From assembly GCF_003386095.1 (NCBI RefSeq), contig NZ_QREG01000014.1:115783-179782 (forward strand): DNA of 64,000 bases, in the 5' to 3' direction. The notes under the pieces were generated by a model that searched no databases, had not been told where the DNA came from, and saw nothing but the letters and a program-made list of their open reading frames with translations. The stretch comes from Marinoscillum furvescens DSM 4134. GTDB lineage: Bacteria; Bacteroidota; Bacteroidia; Cytophagales; Cyclobacteriaceae. The position numbers and the translations under genes were made by a program. Positions 48,064-56,254 of this stretch are shown one piece after another (the stretch's first letter is position 1; every line of letters starts with the position of its first letter).

Positions 48064-49251
48064 CTAGTCTAGCTCCGCCTCAAACATAGCCAGCTGCTCG
48101 CGGTAGTGCATCAGGTCCTCTAGCTCCAACTCTGCGGCCTGTAGCGCTTGCTTGCCGTATTTCACTGCTGCTTTGCTATTGCCCAGCTTGTATTGGAGCG
48201 AAGCATAAGTATCCAGATAGGTCGCATTTGGGTAGGTGGTGATCACTTGCTTCATCCACTCTGCGGCTTTCGCCAAATGTGCCTGGTCTTCCACAAACAA
48301 ATAAAACTTCCATCCAAATTCATTAAGCTGATCTGGATCAGTGACGTCTTGCTCGTCCACCACCTTCACCGCACTCGCACCATACTTTTTCCAGTTGGCT
48401 TTGAGGTCCGCAGTTTTCAGTTGGGTCAGTGACAGCAACTCATCTTGCCTGGCAAAGTCTACTTCCTGCATAAGCTTCTCTAGCGACTGGGTGGCAAAAA
48501 GAGTAAGATCCTCCCCCTCATAGATGGCTATCAACTGATCTAGCAAAACCGTGTAGATTTTGGCCTCTACGGTGTCCTTGCCATAGCGATCTGCAAAAGC
48601 CTGCTGCTGGGTGAGCAAGTACTGAAACTGCTCACTGTGGACATCACTGATATTTAAGTTGATCATGTTCCACGCCACTTCATCCACCCATTGCTCTTTT
48701 GGCGTTTCCGCAAAAAAAGTATCCACCAAAAAAGTTGATTCCATACAGGCATCGGCCAAAAGCAGCGAAAAGTTGACCAAAAATGTATTGGAGCGCTCAC
48801 CAGCAGCAAATTGCTCCTGGTACCACCGCAAAGTGCTATCCCCAAGCGCCTGACGCCCGAGCGCTATCAGTTCGTTGGTTTCTACTGCCCCACACCCTCT
48901 GTGGATCAGTTCTCCTTCTGCATCCAAAAACAAAAGGGTAGGATATGAATCTACCCCATGCAGTTCGCCAAGCTGCGCTCCTGGAAAATCATCCATGTCG
49001 AGGCGGATGTTCACAAAATTTTCATTGAAAAACGCTCCTACCTCCTGATCGGTGAACACATATTTCTCCAAAACAGCACATGGCTGGCTCCAATGCACGT
49101 AGCCTTCCAGAAAAATCGGCTTACTTTCGTCAGCAGCGGCCTGCAGGGCTTCATCCCATGAGATATCCCGAAAAACGATACCTTCATCCTGCGCCTGGGT
49201 CTTAAAACCGACTAAAACACACATTGCAGCGAAAAACCATAGCTTCGTCAT
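48064..49251 (-). CDS. Exported thioredoxin-like protein with an altered active site
   Basis: The 395-residue protein has a signal peptide (MTKLWFFAAMCVLVGFKTQA). Residues ~25-135 form a thioredoxin fold with the strand SKPIFLEGYVHW and the helix that follows. In place of WCGPC the sequence reads WSQPC, so the nucleophilic cysteine is Ser and only the second cysteine remains. The rest (140-395) is helical and TPR-like, ending in NATYLDTYASLQYKLGN. It cannot act as a normal disulfide reductase. The DUF1684 gene is divergent with only 32 bp between the starts. Confidence 0.87.
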   Translation of the reverse strand: MTKLWFFAAMCVLVGFKTQAQDEGIVFRDISWDEALQAAADESKPIFLEGYVHWSQPCAVLEKYVFTDQEVGAFFNENFVNIRLDMDDFPGAQLGELHGVDSYPTLLFLDAEGELIHRGCGAVETNELIALGRQALGDSTLRWYQEQFAAGERSNTFLVNFSLLLADACMESTFLVDTFFAETPKEQWVDEVAWNMINLNISDVHSEQFQYLLTQQQAFADRYGKDTVEAKIYTVLLDQLIAIYEGEDLTLFATQSLEKLMQEVDFARQDELLSLTQLKTADLKANWKKYGASAVKVVDEQDVTDPDQLNEFGWKFYLFVEDQAHLAKAAEWMKQVITTYPNATYLDTYASLQYKLGNSKAAVKYGKQALQAAELELEDLMHYREQLAMFEAELD

Positions 49252-49283
49252 ATCTTGTCTTCGTATTTTTGGATTAAATCTAA

Positions 49284-49925
49284 ATGGAATTCATGACTCT
49301 TCGAAGGCTCACAAATTATATCCTCATTACCCTGATCATAAGCACCTGCCAGGTCACCATTGCCCAAACAGACAACAGCGAGGACTATGTACAGTCCATT
49401 AAGGAATGGCAAGAGGAACTGAACGACTCTTATAAGGATCCTGAGGAAAGCCCACTACCCAAAAAAGCACGGAAAAAATTCAAGGGATTGGATTACTTTC
49501 CAATAGCCCCTAAATACCGTGTAGAAGCAATACTAGAGCTAACTCCTGATGCGGAACCTTTCATGATGCCTACAACTTCGGGCACGAAACCCATTTATGT
49601 CAAATACGGCATTGCTACTTTTGAAATAGATGGCCAATCATTTCAACTCAGCCTGTACCAAAACCTCCAGCTCAAAACCACAGAAGAATACGCTGACTAC
49701 CTTTTCGCCCCTTTTACGGACCTGACTAGTGGAAACGAATCCTATGGCGGTGGCCGCTACATGGACCTACGCATGCAAGACACTCCGGGCACCATCATCC
49801 TGGACTTCAATAAATCCTACAACCCCTACTGTGCTTACAGTGACAATTACTCCTGTCCTATTCCTCCTCGTGAGAATGACTTAGCTTTGGAGATCAAAGC
49901 AGGTGTAAAAGCCTGGAAAAAGTAA
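49284..49925 (+). CDS. DUF1684 domain protein, exported
   Basis: The 213-residue protein starts with a signal peptide (about 1-28, ending TIAQ). The body matches DUF1684: SIKEWQEELNDSYKDPEESP near the start, the LDYFPIAPKYRVEA segment, and the C-terminal part with SYNPYCAYSDNYSCPIPP. The cysteine pattern and the ending NDLALEIKAGVKAW are typical. The function of this domain is unknown. The start could also be Met4. Only 32 bp separate its start from that of the divergent thioredoxin-like gene. Confidence 0.88.
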   Translation: MEFMTLRRLTNYILITLIISTCQVTIAQTDNSEDYVQSIKEWQEELNDSYKDPEESPLPKKARKKFKGLDYFPIAPKYRVEAILELTPDAEPFMMPTTSGTKPIYVKYGIATFEIDGQSFQLSLYQNLQLKTTEEYADYLFAPFTDLTSGNESYGGGRYMDLRMQDTPGTIILDFNKSYNPYCAYSDNYSCPIPPRENDLALEIKAGVKAWKK

Positions 49926-49937
49926 CGCAAGAGGCCA

Positions 49938-51074
49938 TTGAAGATACACATTAAGACCATGCACGGGCTAGAGGACATCCTAGCCGAAGAGCTCCAACAA
50001 CTTGGCGGAGCCAGCAACATTCGTACACACAAACGCTCAGTTTCCTGCGAGGGTGATCTGGAGTTTCTCTACCGAGCAAACCTCAATCTCCGCACGGCAC
50101 TCAAAATACTGGTGCCTGTACATAAATTTACGGCCCGCAATGAGCAGCAGCTCTACGATGAGGTAATGAAACATGACTGGTCCAAGTATCTCAAGCTGGA
50201 GCAAACTTTTGCCATAGACAACACGATTTTTTCTGAGTACTTTAAGCACAGCAAATACGCTGCACTGAAAACCAAAGATGCGATGGTGGATCAGTTTCGT
50301 AAGAAAATGGGCCGCAGACCATCTGTAGATATCAAAAACCCGGACGTGCAATTTGACCTGCATGCCTTTAAAGACCAGTTTACCATCTCTGTAGACAGCT
50401 CTGGCCATACCCTCAATCGGCGGGGCTATCGCGAGCCTGGCCATGAGGCACCTATGAACGAGGTACTGGCGGCAGGCTTGCTAAAGCTTGCGGGCTGGAA
50501 CAAGTCTATACCGCTGGTAGACCCCATGTGTGGAACAGGCACCATCCTGATAGAAGCTGCCATGATGGGCCAAAACATCCCTCCAAACCTCAATAGACGT
50601 GAGTTTGGATTTAAAAACTGGACCAACTACCATCCAGAGCTCTGGAACAAGGTGCTGGCTGAAGGACGTGCTGGTATCCGCAAGGCGAAACTGGACATCA
50701 GTGGTGGAGATATAGATGGAGATACCGTGCTGCGGGCCAACAAATCGTTGAGGAAGTTTAAGCTTACAGATGCTGTGAGCATCCGGCGCGTAGCATTGGA
50801 GGACCACAAACCACAAGTAGCCGGTAGAGGCATGGTAGTCACCAACCCTCCGTATGGGGAGCGCATTGGCCGAACGAATACCAATGATTTCTACAAAACG
50901 ATCAGTGACGTGCTCAAAAACAATTTTACAGGATATGATGCCTGGGTGATGAGCTCCAACATGCAGGCCTTCAAGCATTTGAAGCTGCGTGCTTCTAAAA
51001 AGATCGTGCTTTTCAATGGAGCACTAGAATGTAAGTTTCAAAAATATGAGCTCTACCGGGGTAGTAAAGAGTAA
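49938..51074 (+). CDS. THUMP-domain RNA methyltransferase, RlmL-like
   Basis: The 378-residue protein begins at a TTG 13 bp after the DUF1684 stop (MKIHIKTMHGLEDILAEEL). The N-terminal THUMP domain (about 30-155) binds RNA, and the C-terminal SAM methyltransferase domain (160-375) has DPMCGTGTILIEAAM and the N6/N2-methylation signature NPPYGERIG. It belongs with the RlmL-type enzymes that form m2G in 23S rRNA. The exact target is not shown by the sequence. Confidence 0.92.
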   Translation: MKIHIKTMHGLEDILAEELQQLGGASNIRTHKRSVSCEGDLEFLYRANLNLRTALKILVPVHKFTARNEQQLYDEVMKHDWSKYLKLEQTFAIDNTIFSEYFKHSKYAALKTKDAMVDQFRKKMGRRPSVDIKNPDVQFDLHAFKDQFTISVDSSGHTLNRRGYREPGHEAPMNEVLAAGLLKLAGWNKSIPLVDPMCGTGTILIEAAMMGQNIPPNLNRREFGFKNWTNYHPELWNKVLAEGRAGIRKAKLDISGGDIDGDTVLRANKSLRKFKLTDAVSIRRVALEDHKPQVAGRGMVVTNPPYGERIGRTNTNDFYKTISDVLKNNFTGYDAWVMSSNMQAFKHLKLRASKKIVLFNGALECKFQKYELYRGSKE

Positions 51075-51147
51075 CTCACCTACAGCAAACATTCCATAGT
51101 TTTTGGTGTTGGTTTTTTGGGTCAAACAAAAATAAAACCAACAAACA

Positions 51148-52137
51148 ATGAATAACGGAAGCACTGCAGATTCACTAGCTCAGGCTACCAAGAATGTAGC
51201 TAAAGAACTAAAGGCAGAGATGGAAGCTCCAGTGGAAACCATCACAAGTAAAATTAACAACTGGCTGGATGCACTAGTAGCTATGCTACCAAACATGGCA
51301 GTAGCCGTAGTGCTTTTTATACTTTTCCTAATTTCTGCCAAAGCAGTACAGAAGGTTTTTCTGAAGCTCTTTAAAAAATCTTCACAAAACAAAGCCCTGG
51401 AAAACCTATTCGGGACGATCGTATATTACATTGTGCTGGGTACTGGCCTATTTATCATACTGGAGGTCTTACAGCTAGACAAAGCCGTTACCTCCTTGCT
51501 CGCCGGTGTAGGGGTAGTAGGACTGGCACTTGGTTTTGCCTTTCAGGACATTGCTGCAAATTTTGTGAGTGGAATAATACTTGCGTTTCGCACGCCATTC
51601 ACCATTGGTCACATTGTGAAAATAGGTGACTATATGGGTACGGTGGCTCGCACCAACCTACGGGTGACGGTTGTAAAAACATTTCAGGGACAGGAAGTAT
51701 ACATCCCAAACAAGGATGTACTCCAAAGCCCTATCGAAAACTTTTCGATTCTGGGGCAGTACCGTATTGATCTTGCTGTAGGCATCTCTTATGGCGATGA
51801 TCTGGAAAAAGTGGAAGAGCTGGTACTGGAGACTATCCATAATCTGGAAGGAGTTATCCGGCACGATGATATGATATTTACCTACACAGCATTCGGGGAT
51901 AGCTCCATCAATTTCGAAATCAAATTTTGGGTAGATTATCCCGACCATCCTGGATTCTTAGCGATGCGAACACGTGCTATAAAAGCTATCAAAAAGGCTT
52001 TTGATGAAAATGACATCACGATACCATTCCCTATTCGTACGCTGGACTTTGGTATCAAAGGTGGTGAAACACTGAGCCAGATGCAGCTAAATACTACGAG
52101 TGGCTCCCCTAAGGGCGCAAGTGGCTCGAAGGAATAA
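51148..52137 (+). CDS. MscS-type mechanosensitive channel
   Basis: The 329-residue protein has three predicted membrane helices (near 45-65, 87-107 and 112-140). The third carries the MscS pore pattern rich in Gly and Ala (SLLAGVGVVGLALGFAFQD) followed by IAANFVSGI. The cytoplasmic beta and alpha/beta domains follow (GDYMGTV to DFGIKGGE). It releases small solutes during hypoosmotic shock. It is a single gene between the methyltransferase and tmRNA. Confidence 0.93.
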   Translation: MNNGSTADSLAQATKNVAKELKAEMEAPVETITSKINNWLDALVAMLPNMAVAVVLFILFLISAKAVQKVFLKLFKKSSQNKALENLFGTIVYYIVLGTGLFIILEVLQLDKAVTSLLAGVGVVGLALGFAFQDIAANFVSGIILAFRTPFTIGHIVKIGDYMGTVARTNLRVTVVKTFQGQEVYIPNKDVLQSPIENFSILGQYRIDLAVGISYGDDLEKVEELVLETIHNLEGVIRHDDMIFTYTAFGDSSINFEIKFWVDYPDHPGFLAMRTRAIKAIKKAFDENDITIPFPIRTLDFGIKGGETLSQMQLNTTSGSPKGASGSKE

Positions 52138-52261
52138 CGCTGGCCAGCTGGACGGGATAGCAGCGGCATCCCTGCGCAGCAGGATATAGCGAATAGCCCG
52201 GATATCGGTGGTGATGCGCAGGGGTGGTTCTCCCCTGAAAAAGAGAAATTTTGTGGAATTA

Positions 52262-52291
52262 TTTGGGGATGGTAAGTTGTTACTATCTTTG
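52262..52291 (+). promoter_or_regulatory. Bacteroidota-type promoter of tmRNA
   Basis: TTTG at 52262-52265 is followed, after 18 nt, by TATCTTTG at 52284-52291, a perfect match to TAnnTTTG. The mature tmRNA begins about 35 nt further on, leaving room for a short 5' leader that processing removes. The rest of 52138-52325 shows nothing else I can name. Confidence 0.7.
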
Positions 52292-52325
52292 CACACCTTT
52301 TTGCAGCAGGCAGAGAGGCACACTT

Positions 52326-52720
52326 GGGGTCGACCGGAATCGACAGGAAGTGTAAATGATATACTTGCATGTCAGGTGGAGAGTGTACACCTGTGATCAA
52401 TTCGCTCGAACTATACTTGGCGAAGAATCTTACGCCATGGCAGCCTAATCACGACTCAGATGTTGTGATTAACCAGGGTTGAGGCCAAAGCCTCCCCCTG
52501 CCACATCCCTCCAGGATTCTGTCCTGTAATCCGGACTCAGGGGTGTCGACCTTCAGGACTAGTGTGAGTGAGGCTACTAAGCTCATGCGAAACTCCAGTG
52601 GCTGGCTAGTTAAGTAGGGTGTTGTTCTCCGGCTTGCTAGCGAGATCAAATGATCAACTAAACATGTAGAGGGTATATGATTTCCTTTGCTGGACGAGGG
52701 TTCGAATCCCTCCGACTCCA
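52326..52720 (+). ncRNA. ssrA: Transfer-messenger RNA (tmRNA)
   Basis: The 395-nt RNA starts GGGGTCG (52326) and ends CGACTCC plus A (52720), which pair to form the acceptor stem with one G-U. The 3' end contains a perfect T arm, GAGGG-TTCGAAT-CCCTC. The tag reading frame runs from 52419 to 52448 and encodes GEESYAMAA followed by TAA, a C-terminal degradation tag of Cytophagales type. CCA is not encoded and must be added later. Reverse-strand reading through this gene is not coding. tmRNA frees stalled ribosomes together with SmpB. Its promoter lies at 52262-52291. Confidence 0.95.
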
Positions 52721-52731
52721 CATAAAACATA

Positions 52732-52758
52732 AAAAGCTCACCTTTTAGGTGGGCTTTT
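52732..52758 (+). terminator. Intrinsic terminator of tmRNA
   Basis: AAAAGCTCACC (52732-52742) pairs with GGTGGGCTTTT (52748-52758), an 11-bp stem with one G-U and a 5-nt loop, ending in T. It lies 12 nt after the tmRNA 3' end. Confidence 0.85.
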
Positions 52759-53028
52759 CGTGTTTTAAATGATTGGGTCAATCCTGAAACAAAGTGATTC
52801 GTTGAGACCAACCAAAATCCTGATCTTTTCAATATCTTCCAGTGATTCAAACAACTGATAAAAACCACTATACATGAAATAACCAACAAGAATATCAAAG
52901 TACCTTGTGTTACTCAGGGTAGGTTTAAACCTATCGAGTAAGGATTAATTTTTCTCGTTGGTAAAAAAGCTAAGTCTGTTGACATATTCGGTAGCGTTGA
53001 AATTACTTAATACTATTGATCAAATCCA
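52759..53028. other. AT-rich intergenic stretch after tmRNA
   Basis: These 270 bp separate the tmRNA terminator from the end of the Fic gene. I find no gene, no convincing hairpin and no copy of the tmRNA 3' end that could mark an integration site. A minus-strand reading frame that spans this stretch and the tmRNA is not credible. Confidence 0.6.
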
Positions 53029-53625
53029 TTAAGTTCTAGAAAACTGAAATAAAAGATTAAAATCATTATGATCTGCTGCTTTCACAGCCTTCAGATAATT
53101 GGTTCTGGCCTGACTGTTTGAGGAGAGGTCGCCTGCCCCCCAGGAGAAGACTTCTTGTCCGTAAATTTTCTCAATAATGACATCTGCCATCAACCGGCTG
53201 TGTCGGCCATTGCCATTGGGGAAACAGTGTATGCTTACTATCCGATGTTTAAACCTGATCGCCAATTCATCGGGTTCAAATACGGAATCTCTATACCAGA
53301 GCATTGCATCATCTAGTAGCATTTTCAACTGGGTTGGGATCTGCCAATAATCTACACCAATGTTTTTCTGAGTGGAGCGAAACTGGCCCGCCCATTTCCA
53401 GACTTCCCCAAACATGCGCTTATGTAAATCCCTGATGAATTTTTCGGATAGAATCTGCTCAGGTTTGAATTTCCTGGTGAGCAACCATTGAAGTGATTCC
53501 TCAATATTGTGTTGCTCAAATTCATCCAATTCTTCGCGAGTGGAGATCGTCGGAATTTTTAGCCCTTCTTTCTCCTCCTCATCCAGCGGTGTTTGACCAT
53601 CGATGTATTCCAGGTTCAATCCCAT
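53029..53625 (-). CDS. Mobile mystery protein B, Fic-domain protein
   Basis: The 198-residue protein carries the Fic catalytic motif HCFPNGNGRHSR (canonical HxFxxGNGRxxR), with a His base and the phosphate-binding Gly-Asn-Gly-Arg. The upstream segment RDLHKRMFGEVWKWAGQFR is typical of the family called mobile mystery protein B (TIGR02613). Fic enzymes usually transfer AMP to a target protein. It overlaps the preceding regulator gene by 10 bp, so both are co-translated. The family is often found with mobile DNA and paired with protein A, as here. The target is unknown. Confidence 0.9.
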   Translation of the reverse strand: MGLNLEYIDGQTPLDEEEKEGLKIPTISTREELDEFEQHNIEESLQWLLTRKFKPEQILSEKFIRDLHKRMFGEVWKWAGQFRSTQKNIGVDYWQIPTQLKMLLDDAMLWYRDSVFEPDELAIRFKHRIVSIHCFPNGNGRHSRLMADVIIEKIYGQEVFSWGAGDLSSNSQARTNYLKAVKAADHNDFNLLFQFSRT

Positions 53626-54074
53626 AGTATTTTCGGGATTTCTCGTTTGAGCTCATCTGTTCGTTGGTCAATGGCCTTTTTGATCCTTTCCGCAGAATTT
53701 TCCTGATCCTCCAGTTTCATCGTGTTTGAGGTTCTGGACACAATTCGAGTGGCCAGGGCTTTGGCTTTCTTCTCTATCAGGGAATCAAGGGATCCGTCTT
53801 TTGGTACAAACCCATAGACCAGAGTCATTTCAAGAGCGTTAGCTGCCTCCCGCAATGACTTCAACGTAATACTCCCGTCTTTCTCCCGTTGCTCAATCTC
53901 CGAAGCACTTTGTTTGGATATAGCAAGCTTATTGCCTAGCTGCTGCAATGAAATTCCCAGAGCCGTACGAACCGCCTTGATCCATCCAGTGGGTGGAGGC
54001 ACTACTTGGGCCAATGGTTCAAATGGTTTCAATTTGGCATTCATTTGATCAATCAAGAGTCTTTGCTTGCTCAT
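53616..54074 (-). CDS. Mobile mystery protein A, HTH regulator
   Basis: The 152-residue protein has a Cro/C1-type helix-turn-helix at about 35-75 (ALGISLQQLGNKLAISKQSA then SEIEQREKDGSI). The N-terminus contains the family segment QMNAKLKPFEPLAQVVPPPTGWIKAVR. It matches mobile mystery protein A (TIGR02612), which is found with protein B. The gene lies directly upstream of the Fic gene with a 10-bp overlap. Three regularly spaced repeats at 54080-54162, right before its start, are the likely operators through which it controls its own operon (inference). Confidence 0.88.
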   Translation of the reverse strand: MSKQRLLIDQMNAKLKPFEPLAQVVPPPTGWIKAVRTALGISLQQLGNKLAISKQSASEIEQREKDGSITLKSLREAANALEMTLVYGFVPKDGSLDSLIEKKAKALATRIVSRTSNTMKLEDQENSAERIKKAIDQRTDELKREIPKILWD

Positions 54075-54079
54075 AATCG

Positions 54080-54162
54080 TAAGGGTATAGCCTGACTAAT
54101 TTCTCACTAAAGTAAGTATATAACCTGACAAAATAAAATATAAAGTAAGGGAATAACCTGAC
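54080..54162. promoter_or_regulatory. Three 17-bp direct repeats at 33-bp spacing, probable operators
   Basis: Repeats lie at 54080-54096, 54113-54129 and 54146-54162. Their plus-strand forms share TAAG, then six or seven variable bases including TATA/AATA, then CCTGAC. Starts are exactly 33 bp apart, about three helical turns, so all copies face the same side of DNA. They begin 6 bp upstream of the minus-strand start of the mobile mystery A gene and so cover its promoter and leader. This is the arrangement expected for autoregulation by the HTH protein. Confidence 0.75.
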
Positions 54163-54190
54163 GAAATACCTTAAATATCTCCCCGGATGG

Positions 54191-54430
54191 CTATGATCTC
54201 TTATCATCGACATGCCAAATGAAATGAGGTTCCTTTTCCATGTTTTGATTGATGTGCCTCTTCTTTTTCCTGATTGTACCTTTTGGCATGCCTTTGCAGT
54301 ATTGAAAGTTGGCCATTTGAAAATGAAGCTCGGCGGTAAACTTAGGCTTGATCAGTTTGAAAAAACGGATTTCATCCTCCTGGCTCATTTCTTGAATTGA
54401 AGAGAAGCCGGCTTTAAGCTTGGTGATCAT
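54191..54430 (-). CDS. Small hypothetical protein, uncertain
   Basis: This 79-residue, lysine-rich reading frame has no signal peptide, membrane helix or recognisable domain. A plus-strand frame covers the same bases (54212-54400), and only one can be real. The minus-strand protein, with helices QEDEIRFFKLIKPKFTAELHF, looks more protein-like. It lies upstream of the mobile mystery operon on the same strand and could be part of the same insertion. A remnant of a longer gene is possible. Confidence 0.3.
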   Translation of the reverse strand: MITKLKAGFSSIQEMSQEDEIRFFKLIKPKFTAELHFQMANFQYCKGMPKGTIRKKKRHINQNMEKEPHFIWHVDDKRS

Positions 54431-54537
54431 TCCCTCGCAATGCTTGATCTTGAGGGTGCTCTATAGCATGCGGGTATGTTCTTCAGATTCAATTTTCAAT
54501 AGTCCCAATTCCTTCCCTCCCCTATCTTTGCGCTGCT

Positions 54538-55758
54538 ATGAATCAACCGACACACTGGAACATCCTCGTGCCAAATGGCGCTGGCAAAGAGCAGCTCATC
54601 AAAGACATTCTCAACAACAAACTCTTGCCTGAGCTCGCAGGCCAAAAGACTGAACTGTATGCGGCCTCAGCCATAGCCAGGTACATCCGTGAAGAAGAAC
54701 TGCATGACCTCTATGTGGTCACCAACGAGCGGGGGCAGCCGCTAAAATCCATGTCCAGCGGAGAACGCAAAAAAGCCCTGCTCCGGCATATCCTCCAGCA
54801 AAAACCTGATGTCCTCATACTGGACAATCCCCTGGACAGTCTCGATGTAGCAGGCAGGACAGCACTGATTGAGCAAATCTCGCAACTGGCTACGGACACG
54901 GCCATTGTAAATATCGTGAGTCGTAAACGAGATTTTCTAGCACTAGATTCCTCTCACCTGATTTACCAAAACAAGACACTGAAAGCCTACCCAGGTGAAA
55001 GTAATGAGCCGACCAAACGATGGTTTGCGCAAGACCTGCCAGCTCCCATCAGCGAGCCTCCTACCAGTGCCAACCCACTGATAGACCTACGCCAGGTCAG
55101 TGTCAGCTATAGTGAGCGACCGATACTACAAGACATCACCTGGCAGATAGCTCCGGGAGCATTTTGGCAACTCAAAGGCCCTAATGGCGCGGGAAAAACC
55201 ACCTTACTCACCATGATCACTGGGGATAATCACAAGGGTTATGGACAAGATCTTACGCTGTTTGGGTATAAAAAAGGCAGCGGCGAGTCGGTATGGGACA
55301 TCAAAAAGAATATCGGTTACTACACCTCCACCATGACGCACGATTTCTGGAGACACCAGAGCATTGAGTACATGGTCATTTCAGGCTACTTTGATTCGGT
55401 AGGCCTCTACCAGCGTCCATCCGAACTGCAGCTCAGACGCACCAAAGAATGGCTGGAGCTCATAGGCCTGGAAAAACAACGCGAGAAACCATTTGTAAGC
55501 CTCCCTGTTGGCTGGCGCCGGCTGGTGTTGATCGTACGCGCCATGGTAAAACACCCTCCACTACTCATATTGGATGAACCCACCTCTGATCTGGATGACG
55601 AAAATACAGCACTCATCACCGAGCTGATCAATAAGATTGCTAATGAAAGTAATACAGCCATCTTATACGTTTCACATCAGGATGAACCCGGCCTGCAACC
55701 CGAGCACGTTTTCGAACTCATCCCCACCCCTGAGGGGTCTGCAGGTAAAATACTCTAA
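54538..55758 (+). CDS. Tandem ABC ATPase, ModF-like, with complementary degenerate sites
   Basis: The 406-residue protein joins two ATP-binding cassettes. The first begins abruptly at Walker A, PNGAGKEQ, which lacks the Ser/Thr and most of the preceding strand; its Walker B is LILDNPLDSLD, without the catalytic Glu; its signature SSGERKK is good. The second has a perfect Walker A (GPNGAGKTT), Walker B (LLILDEPTSDLD) and His switch (YVSHQDEPG), but a poor signature (VSLPVGWRR). In a head-to-tail pair one composite site would thus be intact and the other dead. No membrane partner is adjacent. Related proteins (ModF/PhrA type) are soluble; their function is unclear. Confidence 0.87.
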   Translation: MNQPTHWNILVPNGAGKEQLIKDILNNKLLPELAGQKTELYAASAIARYIREEELHDLYVVTNERGQPLKSMSSGERKKALLRHILQQKPDVLILDNPLDSLDVAGRTALIEQISQLATDTAIVNIVSRKRDFLALDSSHLIYQNKTLKAYPGESNEPTKRWFAQDLPAPISEPPTSANPLIDLRQVSVSYSERPILQDITWQIAPGAFWQLKGPNGAGKTTLLTMITGDNHKGYGQDLTLFGYKKGSGESVWDIKKNIGYYTSTMTHDFWRHQSIEYMVISGYFDSVGLYQRPSELQLRRTKEWLELIGLEKQREKPFVSLPVGWRRLVLIVRAMVKHPPLLILDEPTSDLDDENTALITELINKIANESNTAILYVSHQDEPGLQPEHVFELIPTPEGSAGKIL

Positions 55759-55797
55759 CCTGTACGCTAACTGCATTTGCCGCTGGTGAATAGCCAG

Positions 55798-56196
55798 GTT
55801 AAGGCGGAGGGCTTCTAGGTTCATGCGGATGAGAGTTGCCTGCCTCGCCGGCAGGCGGGCGTTGAAGCGGTGGGCTTCTGCGTTCGTGCGGATGAGAGTT
55901 GCGTTCATAGGGTGGAAAGTTGCGCTGATGCGGACAATAGTTGCGTTCATGCGGACGATCGTCGCGTTGAGGCGGAAGGTGGCTGCGTTGAGGCGGAAGG
56001 TAGTTGCGTTAGGACGGGGATAAGTCGCGTTCATATGGTGGATAGTTGCGTTGAAGCGGACAATAGTTGCGTTCATGCGGACGATACTCGCGTTGAGGCG
56101 GAAGGTTCCTGCGTTCACAGGGAAGATAGTCGCGTTGGGGCGGAAGGTAGCTGCCTGCCTCGCCGGAAGACGGGCGTTCACACGAAAGGTAGCTCC
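55798..56196. repeat. Nineteen-unit 21-bp tandem array
   Basis: Starting at 55798, 19 units of exactly 21 bp follow without gaps (units begin at 55798 + 21n). The plus-strand consensus is close to GTTCATGCGGACGATAGTTGC, with the first GTT and the middle CGGA most constant. Units 3 (55840) and 18 (56155) are different: they carry the GC-rich partly palindromic CTGCCTCGCCGGCAGGC. Because 21 is divisible by 3 the array is open in several frames. On the minus strand one frame reads a heptapeptide repeat of the form ATIVRMN with conserved A-T-hydrophobic-x-R-x-N. No Shine-Dalgarno or clear start marks any frame as coding. It lies between the ABC ATPase and the AraC gene and fills most of that 496-bp gap. 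Confidence 0.85.
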
Positions 56197-56254
56197 GTTC
56201 GGTTAAGAGCTGCACCTTCTTCACCTCATTGCAGGATATTTCCTAATTTTACCC

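Noticed and set aside
52449..52898. A 149-codon minus-strand frame over the tmRNA and its 3' flank
   Set aside because: It is antisense to a well-supported tmRNA and its composition follows that RNA, not a protein.
54080..54162. The 33-bp-spaced repeats as a short CRISPR or plasmid iterons
   Set aside because: Only three copies occur with short AT-rich spacers, no cas or replication gene is nearby, and the position before an HTH gene fits operators better.
52721..54540. A second copy of the tmRNA 3' end that would mark an integrated element
   Set aside because: Reading the flank and the following 2 kb, I find no repeat of the T-arm or acceptor sequence.
55798..56196. The 21-bp array as a CRISPR
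   Set aside because: Units are contiguous with no spacers, and no cas gene is present.
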